NCBI RefSeq assembly: GCF_003330725.1
Contig: NZ_CP030840.1
Coordinates: 4,154,001-4,218,000, forward strand
DNA: 64,000 nt
From: Acidisarcina polymorpha
Lineage (GTDB): Bacteria > Acidobacteriota > Terriglobia > Terriglobales > Acidobacteriaceae
Direction: 5' to 3'
Below are positions 45,898 to 54,903 of the stretch, one piece after another. The notes beneath the pieces were generated by a model. It searched no databases, was not told the origin of the DNA, and saw only the letters and a program-made list of their open reading frames with translations. How positions within the stretch are numbered: position 1 is the first letter of the stretch; every line of letters begins with the position of its first letter. Position numbers and translations under genes: made by a program.

Positions 45898-47322
45898 ATG
45901 AATTTCTGGAATGACTATGAAGGCAAAACGATAGCAGGAAGCTATCCGCTAGAGAGGCTTCTCTATCCAGAAGGCCGAAGCGGCCTTTTCGCGACCTCGA
46001 ATGGTACTGGAACCCCTTCCGTTCTTCGCCTCACTGAGACCTTGAACGATCAGGAGGAGATCCTCGAGCAATGGCAGACAGTCAGGGATTTGAAGCACCC
46101 GAACCTGATCGCAATCAGGAGCTTCGGGGCGACCGAGGTCGATGACATCCCGCTGATCTATGCAGTCATGGAGTCGCCGGATATCAACCTCGGCGAGGTG
46201 TTGCGCGATCGCGCCATGAATACCGAAGAGACCATGCAGATCGCCACCAGCCTGATTTCGGCGTTACAGGCGCTCCATCGAAGGGGCATCGTCCATGGAC
46301 ACTTGGAACCGGCGAATGTGTTTGCTGTAGGAGAAACAGTCAAACTTCGAAGCGATTGTGTCCGGAAGCCCTTTGACAATGCAGAGACCCTGCAACTCCA
46401 ATCGCAGGATGTGAAAGACCTGGCAATGGTGTTGCTTCAGGCGCTGACCCGGGAGCGCAGAGTGGAGAGGCTGGCCTCGATTGGGTCGATACCATCCTCT
46501 CTGAATGACGCAATCCGGAAGGGACTTAGCGGCGATTGGGGGCTGGATGAAGTGGCTGCAGCATTGGGAACCTCTCCAATTCGAACTCCTAGAGCGGTCG
46601 TAGCGCCACCAGTCGATCTTCCGAAAGTTCTCCCCGAAACCGCGAAAGAGGCGCCGCCGGTCGCGAAGAAGCCTGTTGAAACCAAACCTGCTGAGACGAA
46701 GCCTTATGTCGCTAAGCCTTATGCCGAGGCCAGGCCTCGCGTAGAGACAAAGCCGCGGGTGGAAAAAGACCAGAACACATTGCCGTTCGGTGGTTCAACA
46801 CAGAAGTGGCCGAAAGAGTTAGGCGCGTATGCAGCTATAGCGGTCGTATTAATTATGGCTACGATCGCGTGGTATTTCTTTCATCCGCTTACCCCGGAAG
46901 CACGAGCGATCGCGTACTCAAAGCCGCAGCCGAGCACTGCGCCAGCTGCAACGGGCAAACCGCTGATAACGGCCCCGGCTGCTGGCGTATCGGCGCCGCC
47001 TCCGGCGCCGGTAAGCGTGTCCGCGGCCTCGCCAAGCGCCGACCCACCGTCTTCCCCAATCACCGATACGGCGAGTCGAGACGCATGGAGGGTTGTGGCC
47101 TACACCTACAACCGGGAGAGTCAAGCCCGGAAGAAGGTGGAGCGGATCGATCGTCGGCATGCCTCGCTGAAGCCGGATGTGTTCTCACCGACCGGCCATG
47201 CTCCTTTTCTGGTCACCCTCGGAGGTCCGATGACCCGCGAGCAGGCGGAAGCCCTCAAGCAACACGCCCGTTCAGCAGGCTTTCCACGTGATACCTACGT
47301 GCAGAACTACGTTGCCAAATGA
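45898..47322 (+). CDS. transmembrane pseudokinase with SPOR-like C-terminal domain
   Basis: 474 residues. Residues about 10-225 form a protein-kinase-like fold (helix C, then hinge YAVMESPDINLGEVL), but the catalytic loop reads VHGHLEPANVF (132-142) instead of HRDLKPxN, the activation-loop DFG is absent (LRSDCVRKP), and the VAIK lysine is missing (VLRLTE). So it is a pseudokinase. Then a Pro/Lys/Glu-rich linker, a membrane helix (307-328) and a Pro/Ala/Ser linker lead to a C-terminal SPOR-like domain (about 396-472, with VVAYTYNRESQARKKVERID and PFLVTLGGPMTREQAEALKQ). Cytosolic sensing with periplasmic peptidoglycan binding is suggested. Ribosome-binding site AGGA precedes the ATG. Confidence 0.85.
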   Translation: MNFWNDYEGKTIAGSYPLERLLYPEGRSGLFATSNGTGTPSVLRLTETLNDQEEILEQWQTVRDLKHPNLIAIRSFGATEVDDIPLIYAVMESPDINLGEVLRDRAMNTEETMQIATSLISALQALHRRGIVHGHLEPANVFAVGETVKLRSDCVRKPFDNAETLQLQSQDVKDLAMVLLQALTRERRVERLASIGSIPSSLNDAIRKGLSGDWGLDEVAAALGTSPIRTPRAVVAPPVDLPKVLPETAKEAPPVAKKPVETKPAETKPYVAKPYAEARPRVETKPRVEKDQNTLPFGGSTQKWPKELGAYAAIAVVLIMATIAWYFFHPLTPEARAIAYSKPQPSTAPAATGKPLITAPAAGVSAPPPAPVSVSAASPSADPPSSPITDTASRDAWRVVAYTYNRESQARKKVERIDRRHASLKPDVFSPTGHAPFLVTLGGPMTREQAEALKQHARSAGFPRDTYVQNYVAK

Positions 47323-47368
47323 GCGGCTAATCCGGAGCGTCAAAATTGAATATTAGAGAGGGATTTTT

Positions 47369-47716
47369 TTGACGGATTGTCTATTCTGCAAAATCGTGAA
47401 CGGCACAATTCCTGCTAGAAAAGTCTTTGAGGATGAGCAGGCGATCGCCTTTCACGACATCAATCCTCAAGCGCCGGTGCACGTCCTCATCGCGCCGCGA
47501 GAACACTTTTCTTCCCTCACGCATATGGGCGCGTTAGCAGCACACAAGGACCTGCTTGGTCATCTAGTTCAGGTCGCTATCCAGATAGCCGCAACGGAGA
47601 AACTCACGCACGGTTACCGGGCAGTGATTAATACTGGCCCCGATGGGGGACAGACGGTAGACCATCTGCACCTGCATCTGCTCGGAGGGCGCGCCATGGG
47701 ATGGCCGCCAGGTTGA
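47369..47716 (+). CDS. HIT family nucleotide-binding protein
   Basis: Histidine-triad hydrolase of 115 residues, Hint/HinT class. Motifs: CLFCKIVNGTIPARKVFED near the start, AFHDINPQAPVHVLIAPREH, and the catalytic triad TVDHLHLHLLGGRAMGW (HxHxHxx). It probably splits AMP from aminoacyl- or lysyl-adenylates. The start is a TTG with GAGAGGGA about seven bases upstream, 47 bases after the pseudokinase gene. The functional link between these two is unknown. Confidence 0.93.
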   Translation: MTDCLFCKIVNGTIPARKVFEDEQAIAFHDINPQAPVHVLIAPREHFSSLTHMGALAAHKDLLGHLVQVAIQIAATEKLTHGYRAVINTGPDGGQTVDHLHLHLLGGRAMGWPPG

Positions 47717-47790
47717 GATCTGCAATGGCGCAGAAGCTCGTGAGCGATACAAATGTCTATCCGCTTGGCGAGGAGACTTAAGTGAATGAC

Positions 47791-48684
47791 CTAAGCCTCG
47801 GCGGCTTCTAATTCTTCTTCTAGACCGTGACGGCGGAGCAGATTCGGAAGATTCTGGGAAAACGCCGAGCGGGGCATGACCATATCGCAGCCTGCTTCTG
47901 TCGCTTTGACTTTGAGGTCGCCCTGCAGATGTGACAGGAAACCGATCACCGAAGTTCCACGCTTCAACTTGGCCTTGATTTTGGGAATCAGGGTCAGAGG
48001 TTTTGCTCCCGCGTTGTTCAAGTCGAAGACGATCAGGGATGGCTTTTCATCCTCGGGAACGCCGCTGAGGCGGGCGACTATATCCTTGTCCGCCTTAAGA
48101 AATCCTACCTTGACGCCCAGTTTGCGGGCGGTTTCCTGAATCTTTGCCAGGAAGAAAAGGTCTTCAATGAAGAAGAAAATCCGCGTCGGAGCGTCGGGCC
48201 GGATGGGCGCTGGCGCCGGATCGGGAAGGATTGTCTCGTGGTGATAGCCGTTACCGTTCCCATTGCGAAATTCGATAGTTGAGGGGGGACCGTCGGCCAG
48301 ATTGCCGTTCGCGACCCGGTAGCTGTGATCCATGGGGCCTACGAAAACCTGCTGACGCCGGGGCTTGCTCTTGCGCCGCGAACCGCTGCCCTGACCATTG
48401 CCGCCGTTATTTCCGCCACCATTGTTGTTCTTGCCGCTAAAGCGGCCCTGGTTTGAGGATTTCTGCTTCTGGGTGGGGGCTCCCTGGCCATTTGACTGGC
48501 CATTGGCTGGCGCGGTCGCTTGCCCATTGGGCTGCGGGGAAGGTTGACCCTTGATGGCATTGCTACCACTCTGGGCCTTACGTCTGCGTCTGCGGCGACG
48601 ATGTCCCTGGGACGGTCCCTGCGGCGCTTGCCCCTCTTGCTGCGGCCCTGAGGCCGCCTGGGGCTGGTCTTGTTCTGTTGTCAT
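47791..48684 (-). CDS. disordered Arg-rich protein with receiver-like domain
   Basis: 297 residues. The first 130 are low-complexity: Gln/Gly/Asn/Pro-rich with a run of Arg (GHRRRRRRRKA) and basic KSKPRRQQ, so likely nucleic-acid binding. From about 180 the sequence folds like a response-regulator receiver (APTRIFFFIEDLFFLAKIQE, LIVFDLNNAGAKPLTLIPKI, then TSVIGFLSHLQGDLKVKATEAG, CDMVMPRSAFSQN). An Asp sits at the end of strand 3, but the invariant Lys is replaced by Arg (MPRS), so phosphorylation control is doubtful. Start at 48684 has AGGAAG about six bases upstream. Convergent with HIT. Confidence 0.75.
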   Translation of the reverse strand: MTTEQDQPQAASGPQQEGQAPQGPSQGHRRRRRRRKAQSGSNAIKGQPSPQPNGQATAPANGQSNGQGAPTQKQKSSNQGRFSGKNNNGGGNNGGNGQGSGSRRKSKPRRQQVFVGPMDHSYRVANGNLADGPPSTIEFRNGNGNGYHHETILPDPAPAPIRPDAPTRIFFFIEDLFFLAKIQETARKLGVKVGFLKADKDIVARLSGVPEDEKPSLIVFDLNNAGAKPLTLIPKIKAKLKRGTSVIGFLSHLQGDLKVKATEAGCDMVMPRSAFSQNLPNLLRRHGLEEELEAAEA

Positions 48685-49512
48685 GCGTGCACTTCCTGGT
48701 GCGTTGCGATTGTTGCAGCTTTCATCCGGCTTGAGTGCTGCTGGTTCTCGTTGAAAAACTACCGGCAAACTTAAACAGCCTATCTAGGCTCGGCCGTAGC
48801 CAAAGCTTCTGGAGAGGAAGCGAAATCGACATGCTTTGGGCGGTACCTTCAACCAAAAGGTTCAACTCGAAGGAATCTGTGGCCTTACCACAAGCGTTCG
48901 CCAGCAATCGTAAACGGGCGATAGGAGCTAAGGGTGAAGACGCTGTCGTTGAAGCGTTTCATTTTAGGTAGTGGCAGCGGGTAATCAAACTCAAGGATTT
49001 TCGGCCTGGGATACCGCTGGCTACATTCGCTCGACGAGCAAATCCAATATTACTCATAACCCGCAAATGTTGCAAGTGGACTTTCGGCCGGGAGATCCGG
49101 CCATTCTGAAATCGGGCTGGGGAAGTCTCCGTTAGGAAGACTTTAAGGTCCTCAGGCAGATGTAATGGCCAATCACTGGCCTCCCATGAACTACTACCTT
49201 GATCGAACTTCCGGGTGACGAGACTGGCTCGTTCTAGGGCGGAGTTCGTACCCGGCGGGCGGCTTGTCCTCTTAGGAACTTGCTCTTCCCGCACCGGGCT
49301 ATATTTTGAGAGCGATCTTAAACTCGATCACTCCGGTGCATCGCTGGCAATCTCTTAGTAGCAATCGAAGCACCGCGAGACACGATCAATGGAATGAGCG
49401 GTTTACCTCCGCCAATTCCTCTGCACTCTTCATTTTCTGGAAAAGGAACCTGCCAAGTCTTCGTAAAACCATAGCTTTCCGTTGTGAAAGTCATTTCATG
49501 GTCGCTCGAGAT
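48685..49512. other. 828-base stretch without a recognisable gene
   Basis: Between the receiver-like gene and mutM. It has hairpins GGCCGG/CCGGCC (49086-49102) and GGCCA/TGGCC (49167-49181). Open frames of 78-123 codons exist on both strands, but their composition is not protein-like and no domain is recognised. It must contain the receiver-like gene's promoter; the rest is unexplained. Confidence 0.5.
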
Positions 49513-50373
49513 TCACCTTTGGCAATGGGGGCAATAATGAGTACTTCTTCCTCCCAGCACTATTTTGCGAATCGGAGTGCCGCACACCAGGCAAGGTTGC
49601 CCCGTTCTCATGTAGACGCGGTGCTGCAGTTGGAAGAAACCACGCACCCCGTCCGCGTCGACATAGTCCGAAACTGAGGAACCGCCGAGCTTAATCGCTT
49701 CGCGCAGAACCGTTTGAATACTGACGTGTAGTCGCTCCAACTCGGCCTTACGAAGTCGGCCAGCGATCCGTTTCGGCCGAATTCCTGCACGGAATAGACT
49801 TTCGTCGGCATAGATGTTGCCCACGCCATGGAGCAGCTTCTGGTTCAGGAGTGCGGATTTAATTGGCAGATGGCGGCCCCGAAATAGCTTCTGGAAGTCG
49901 GCTAGCGCGATGCTCAGCGGCTCCTGACCGGGACCCTGGAAGCCTTGCGCGGTACTCTGATGCGAGGGTTCGACCGACTCGTTTTCCATCCGGAAGATGG
50001 CCAATCGGCCAAATCGACGCGGATCGACGAAGCGTAACTCCCGGCCCGACGACAGACCCAACACAGCATGGGTGTGAGCGGGAAGTGGAACCTCCGGCGA
50101 GCAGACCAGCAGCCGTCCAGTCATACCGAGGTGCACGATCCACTGCAGCAGGACGCCGCTTCTGGCATCGCCGTTTTCCAGGTCAAAGACGATGTGTTTG
50201 CCCACCCGTCGCACCTGAATAATCCGGCAGCCGGCAAGGTCCTGCTCCATCTCAGCAGCGGGCGTCTTGAAGGTTTGCGGTTTTGAACTCAACCAGACCG
50301 ACTCAATCCGCTGACCGCGGACTCGGTCGTTCACGCCATTGGCGACGGTTTCTACTTCGGGCAGTTCCGGCAT
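49513..50373 (-). CDS. mutM: formamidopyrimidine-DNA glycosylase (MutM/Fpg)
   Basis: Base-excision repair glycosylase removing 8-oxoguanine and formamidopyrimidines, 286 residues. The N-terminus PELPEVETVANGV has the catalytic Pro and Glu; then GRRFG-type DPRRFGRLAIF, KSALLNQKLLHGVGNIYADESLFRAGIRP (helix-two-turns-helix) and the C-terminal zinc finger CLVCGTPIRKIVLGGRSTHY with CPHC. All key residues are present. It is divergent from purA across 138 bases. Confidence 0.95.
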   Translation of the reverse strand: MPELPEVETVANGVNDRVRGQRIESVWLSSKPQTFKTPAAEMEQDLAGCRIIQVRRVGKHIVFDLENGDARSGVLLQWIVHLGMTGRLLVCSPEVPLPAHTHAVLGLSSGRELRFVDPRRFGRLAIFRMENESVEPSHQSTAQGFQGPGQEPLSIALADFQKLFRGRHLPIKSALLNQKLLHGVGNIYADESLFRAGIRPKRIAGRLRKAELERLHVSIQTVLREAIKLGGSSVSDYVDADGVRGFFQLQHRVYMRTGQPCLVCGTPIRKIVLGGRSTHYCPHCQR

Positions 50374-50511
50374 GAAATCCTATTTTCTCAAATGGGGCTC
50401 CGACCTTCTTATCTGCCCCAAAAAGAGCCACGCGCGCTTTGTCGTTGCCCGGCAGCCGTTATATCATCAGGCGGGCAACGGTCGGATTTTCGAGGATTGA
50501 TCTGGAAGTTC

Positions 50512-51840
50512 ATGCGAGCTAAAACAGCAGTGGTAGTCGGCGCTCAATGGGGCGACGAAGGTAAGGGAAAGATCGTCGACGTGCTCTCGGAGCGCTTTTC
50601 CGTTGTTGCCCGGTATGCGGGCGGCCACAACGCTGGACACACGGTCATCATTGGCGGGCAGAAATTTATCTTGCAGTTGGTGCCCTGCGGCGTGCTGCGC
50701 CCCAACTGCCGTGGCGTCATCGGCAACGGCGTTGTTCTGGATCCGGCGGCTTTCCTCAAGGAGATTGGCAAGCTGCGCGAGCTCGGGATTGACGTTGACC
50801 GGCAACTGTTCATCTCAAATCGCGCTCAGGTGATTCTGCCATACCACCGCATGATCGAACTCGCGGCGGAAAGCGCTCCAGGACGTCAAAAGATCGGCAC
50901 CACCAGCCGGGGAATCGGACCGGCATATGAGGACAAGATGGCGCGCAGTGGCCTGCGCGTCGTGGACCTGCTGAATTCCTCGCTGCTCCGGACTCATATT
51001 CACAATGCCTGTCACGAGAAGAATGCCATCGCTCATGCGCTTTTTGGCACCGACCCTCTTGATCCGGCAAAAATGTACGAGGAGTATGCCCGCCTGGCCG
51101 GGCAGATCGCTCCGTTTGTCACGGACACGGAAGTGCTGCTCAATGCGGCCATTCGTGAAGGCCAAAGCGTCATGTTTGAGGGCGCGCAAGGAACCCTGCT
51201 CGACATCGATCATGGAACCTATCCTTTCGTCACCTCATCCTCCGCGACCGCCGGCGGCGCGGTGACCGGCACCGGAGTCGGCCCTACCAAGATCGGCACG
51301 GTAATCGGCGTGACCAAGGCCTATGTCACCCGCGTGGGGGAAGGCCCGTTCCCGACCGAGATCCACGACGAGGCTGGTGATTCCTTGCGGGCGCGCGGCC
51401 ATGAATATGGCGCCGTCACTGGCCGCCCTCGACGCTGCGGCTGGCTCGATCTTCCTTTGCTACGCTACTCAAATCAAGTGAATGGAAGCGAGTGGCTGGT
51501 GGTGACGAAGCTCGACGTTTTGGATGAACTTGCGGAAATTCCGGTCTGCACTGGCTACAAGATCGGCGGCAAGCTCATTGATTCCATTCCTGCTGATGTC
51601 CGCGGCCTGGAGTCCATTGAGCCGGTCTATCGGACTCTGCCCGGCTGGCGTCAACCGACAGAAGGCATCACAGATTTCGATCGGCTGCCCGTGGCCGCCA
51701 AGGAATACCTTCGCTTTCTCGAGAGTGAATCCGGAGCAAGGATCGGGATGGTCTCTACTGGGCCCGATCGCGACCAGACGCTTACTTTACCCGAGTTCTT
51801 TGCGGCGTTTGAAGAGCTCCATGCGGCGGTGACAAGCTGA
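50512..51840 (+). CDS. purA: adenylosuccinate synthase
   Basis: Catalyses IMP + Asp + GTP to adenylosuccinate in AMP synthesis. 442 residues from the ATG at 50512 (GGAAG four bases upstream); the frame extends upstream to 50392 but the family start VVVGAQWGDEGKGKIVDVLS lies here. Further motifs: GGHNAGHTVIIGG, GTTSRGIGPAYEDKMAR, QGTLLDIDHGTYPFVTSSSA and TGRPRRCGWLDLP. Cytosolic. Not in a pur cluster. Confidence 0.96.
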   Translation: MRAKTAVVVGAQWGDEGKGKIVDVLSERFSVVARYAGGHNAGHTVIIGGQKFILQLVPCGVLRPNCRGVIGNGVVLDPAAFLKEIGKLRELGIDVDRQLFISNRAQVILPYHRMIELAAESAPGRQKIGTTSRGIGPAYEDKMARSGLRVVDLLNSSLLRTHIHNACHEKNAIAHALFGTDPLDPAKMYEEYARLAGQIAPFVTDTEVLLNAAIREGQSVMFEGAQGTLLDIDHGTYPFVTSSSATAGGAVTGTGVGPTKIGTVIGVTKAYVTRVGEGPFPTEIHDEAGDSLRARGHEYGAVTGRPRRCGWLDLPLLRYSNQVNGSEWLVVTKLDVLDELAEIPVCTGYKIGGKLIDSIPADVRGLESIEPVYRTLPGWRQPTEGITDFDRLPVAAKEYLRFLESESGARIGMVSTGPDRDQTLTLPEFFAAFEELHAAVTS

Positions 51841-51934
51841 TGCGTCGCGAAGATATCAGAAATGTAGTCGCCGGCCTCAGCAACGGAAGATTTATTGACG
51901 CCAAGCCGGCGGGGCAGGGAGCAGCATTGTTTCT

Positions 51935-52222
51935 ATGGTGACCTTTACAGTTCGCATGCGTTTCTCTCATGATGATCGCGACAAAGTCGCCGAGATTCTT
52001 CGCAACCTCGCACACGCCTCCCGGCAGGAACCTGGCTGCGTAGCCTATGTCCCTCATCAGGTGGATGGCGACGCAGAGACCATCCTGATCTATGAGCAAT
52101 ACCGGGACCAGGCAGCTGTCGATGCTCACCGGGCGACTCCTCACTTCCAGCAATATGCGGTTGGGGGCCTTTATCAGCTCATGAAAGATCGAGCGATCGA
52201 GACGCTTGACGCGCTCGTTTGA
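51935..52222 (+). CDS. antibiotic biosynthesis monooxygenase (ABM) domain protein
   Basis: Small ferredoxin-like barrel protein of 95 residues. The pattern FTVRMRFSHDDRDKVAEIL, then REPGCVAYVPHQVD-like block (QEPGCVAYVP), ILIYEQYRDQAAVDAH and FQQYAVGG-L matches the ABM family (YgiN/LsrG-like), dimeric enzymes acting on quinones or small carbonyls, or protective proteins. Substrate unknown. Follows purA after 94 bases without recognisable features. Confidence 0.88.
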   Translation: MVTFTVRMRFSHDDRDKVAEILRNLAHASRQEPGCVAYVPHQVDGDAETILIYEQYRDQAAVDAHRATPHFQQYAVGGLYQLMKDRAIETLDALV

Positions 52223-52474
52223 GCAGAATGACAAAAGATCGCGGACTGGACCTGTCTGCGAAATCTCGAGGGCGGAGACCAAATTTTTTGATGCTTGAGC
52301 GCTTCAGGCAGAGAGTCTGTTCGACTTCGCCCGCGCTACCGGATTCCGGGGTCGGAGCAGGTTTTCTCATTGCTGGATCAGTTCGACTCGCGTTCTTCGC
52401 AGCCGAACGCCCTGTTCAAGACGACTGAAGATATTTGGGATACCCTACAGTTGAAGTGGGAGCCCCCTCTGCCG

Positions 52475-53041
52475 ATGCGCCTCCGAGCTAAGGACCGATC
52501 GCCTGCAGTCTACTCGCGAATCTCTCTGGCGGCAGCATGTACCGTCCTTCCTGTGTTGTTGATCTTCGCCACGCCATCTCGCGCGGGAACTCCTGTGAAT
52601 GCCGAACTGCCTAGCCTCCCTTTGGTTCCGAAGCGCGAGTCCCGCGCCGTCCACAAACAAATCGAGACGCTGGAGATGCAGTGGCGGCAGGCTCAGATCG
52701 ACAACGACATCACGGTCATGGACCATTTACTTGCAGACGACTACGTCGGTATCTCGGCGAATGGCACAATCGAGACGAAATCGCAGGTAATTGCGCAGCG
52801 GAAAGCCGGAACCCTCAAGATCACACAACTCGATCTGGATGATCTGAAAGTGCGTCTTTACGGGGACACCGCCGTTGTGACTTCCAAAGCAGAACTGCAG
52901 GGAGTCAATGGCCAAAGCGATATCAGCGGAAAATATCGATACACTCGCGTTTACAACCGCCGACTCGGACAATGGAAGATCATCAGCTTTGAAGCCAGCC
53001 GTATCCACGATGCGGACGAACGGCCCGGTCGCCACCAATAG
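52475..53041 (+). CDS. exported SnoaL-like/DUF4440 domain protein
   Basis: 188 residues. Signal peptide: basic start, then LAAACTVLPVLLIFATPSRAG (cleavage about residue 40). The mature part is an NTF2-like cone (QIETLEMQWRQAQIDNDITVMDHLLADDYVGISANGTIE, VRLYGDTAVVTSKAELQG, YRYTRVYNRRLGQWKIISFEAS), a fold used for small-molecule binding or enzymes. Function unknown. Start chosen at the ATG at 52475 because it directly precedes the signal peptide; the frame is open upstream. Confidence 0.8.
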   Translation: MRLRAKDRSPAVYSRISLAAACTVLPVLLIFATPSRAGTPVNAELPSLPLVPKRESRAVHKQIETLEMQWRQAQIDNDITVMDHLLADDYVGISANGTIETKSQVIAQRKAGTLKITQLDLDDLKVRLYGDTAVVTSKAELQGVNGQSDISGKYRYTRVYNRRLGQWKIISFEASRIHDADERPGRHQ

Positions 53042-53077
53042 GCAGTGCCCCGGGCTTTCGACCCTGTAGCATCGACG

Positions 53078-53908
53078 ATGACGGCTGCATCTCGATATTC
53101 GCCAAAGGAGGCCATCAAGCTGCTACGCCAGGTTGCGGAACTCCTATCCAGGCGGAGGGTCTTTCGTCGCCGGTTTCCTGCGAAATACGGCAGCGCTCAG
53201 CTTTACGTCACCCCCGAATGCGGACTCCGCTATCTTCGAGGGAATCTGGAATCGGTCGATCCCATGCTCCTGGATCTCGCTGCAGAGCTGGTTCAGCCGG
53301 GCGCTGTCGTGTGGGATGTCGGCGCGAACCTTGGACTCTTCTCCTTTGCTGCAGCCGGGCTCGCGGGCGTCGATGGCCAGATCTTCGCGCTTGAACCGGA
53401 CACCTACCTGGTAGGCCTGTTGCGACGTTCGGCACGCTTGAAGAACGCTCATGCTGCGCCGGTAAACGTCATCCCCTGCGCGGTTGCGGATACGATGTCA
53501 CTGGCTACCTTCCACATCGTGCAGCGGGCGCGGGCAGCCAACTACCTGGCCGGTCACGGAGCCTCCCAAACCGGTGGAGTTCGAGAAACTCAGCGGGTCC
53601 TGACCATTACTCTTGATTGGCTCGCCACCCAGATCCCCACACCGGACGTGATCAAAATCGACGTCGAAGGGGCCGACCTTCGCGTCCTCTACGGAGCGGA
53701 GGAGTTGTTGCGAGCGAAGAAACCAGACCTTGTCTGCGAAGTGTACGAGGCGATCGCCGACGATTTCACTGCCTTTTTGTCGGATCTTGGTTATACGCTT
53801 TTCGATGGGAACGTACCCCGGGAGACGAGGCGACCGATCAGCCGCGCCGTCTATTCCACCCTGGCGATCTCGAAGCACAAGGCGTCACTGCATCGCAAAT
53901 CGATCTGA
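53078..53908 (+). CDS. FkbM family methyltransferase
   Basis: SAM-dependent O-methyltransferase of 276 residues. SAM motif VVWDVGANLGLFSFAAAGL, then IFALEPDTYLVGLLRR, and the FkbM signature TITLDWLATQIPTPDVIKIDVEGADLRVLYGAEELL. Such enzymes often methylate sugars or polyketide-type compounds. Target unknown. Start uncertain: ATG at 53078 or GTG at 53045. Ends 19 bases before the convergent folP. Confidence 0.85.
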   Translation: MTAASRYSPKEAIKLLRQVAELLSRRRVFRRRFPAKYGSAQLYVTPECGLRYLRGNLESVDPMLLDLAAELVQPGAVVWDVGANLGLFSFAAAGLAGVDGQIFALEPDTYLVGLLRRSARLKNAHAAPVNVIPCAVADTMSLATFHIVQRARAANYLAGHGASQTGGVRETQRVLTITLDWLATQIPTPDVIKIDVEGADLRVLYGAEELLRAKKPDLVCEVYEAIADDFTAFLSDLGYTLFDGNVPRETRRPISRAVYSTLAISKHKASLHRKSI

Positions 53909-53927
53909 TCGGCTCATGCTGCTCGAT

Positions 53928-54830
53928 CTATTCAGAACGAGAGGCAGCAAGTATGGCGTCCGCGATTGCCGCCGCCTCGACGGCCGCCGGTACTTCGTGC
54001 ACCCGAACGAGGTCAGCTCCCGCCAGGACCGATGCCGTGACCGCGGCGAGCGTCGCGTTGCTCCGATCGATGACCGCTGCATCGACCCTGCCATAGAGGG
54101 CCGCGAGAGTTCTGCCTAGAAAGGATTTGCGCGAAACCCCGCAGAGTAGCGGCTTTCCCAATTCCCGCAGTTCATCCAGACGCGCGAGTAGCGCGTAGTT
54201 GCTCTCATAAGCTTTGCCGAAGCCGATTCCGGGATCGAGGACGATCCGTTCGCTTCGAACCCCCGCGGTCATTGCGGCTTGGAGCCGACAGGACAAATCC
54301 GCTTTCACCATAGGCGCGACATCCTCGGCGCTCAGCCGGGGCAGCGTCTTCCATTCGTCTGGCCGGCCGCGTGTATGCATCAGGACCACACCGCACTGCA
54401 GGTCGGCGCAGGTCTCGGCCATCTCACTATCCCAGAGGAAGCCGCTGACATCGTTCACGATCTGCGCTCCTGCTGCGACCGCAACCCGGGCGGTCTTTGC
54501 CTTGTAGGTGTCGATCGAGATCAGTGCGTCGGGACGTGCTTCAAGCAAGGCTTGGATGACGGGCAGGACGCGATCGATCTCCTGCTCTGCGGAAAGCGCC
54601 TCGTGCTTGCCCGGGCGGGTCGACTCGCCGCCGACGTCGAGGATGCCGGCGCCTGCGTTCAACATCGTCAGCCCGCGTTCAACCGCTTTCTCTTGGTCGC
54701 CGGCCAAGCCGTCTCCGGAGAACGAGTCGGGGGTGATATTCAGAATTCCCATGACCGTGGTTTGCACGCCCAGCGAAAGCCTGCGGGTGCGTAGTTCCCA
54801 GGACGATGTAGCTCGCCGAGTGAATGCCAT
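53928..54830 (-). CDS. folP: dihydropteroate synthase
   Basis: Folate biosynthesis enzyme joining para-aminobenzoate to the pterin diphosphate, sulfonamide target. 300 residues, TIM barrel: MGILNITPDSFSGDGLAG, GAGILDVGGESTRPGKHEALS, LISIDTYKAKTARVAVAAGA, VNDVSGFLWDSEMAETCADL and VLDPGIGFGKAYESNYALLARL are canonical. Divergent from dacB across 73 bases. Confidence 0.95.
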   Translation of the reverse strand: MAFTRRATSSWELRTRRLSLGVQTTVMGILNITPDSFSGDGLAGDQEKAVERGLTMLNAGAGILDVGGESTRPGKHEALSAEQEIDRVLPVIQALLEARPDALISIDTYKAKTARVAVAAGAQIVNDVSGFLWDSEMAETCADLQCGVVLMHTRGRPDEWKTLPRLSAEDVAPMVKADLSCRLQAAMTAGVRSERIVLDPGIGFGKAYESNYALLARLDELRELGKPLLCGVSRKSFLGRTLAALYGRVDAAVIDRSNATLAAVTASVLAGADLVRVHEVPAAVEAAAIADAILAASRSE

Positions 54831-54903
54831 AGCGTGATTTTAGGGCAGGCGAAACCAGGGCGGCTTTCGATGAAAGATGGGCAATGCTACACTCCGGCCA
54901 ACG

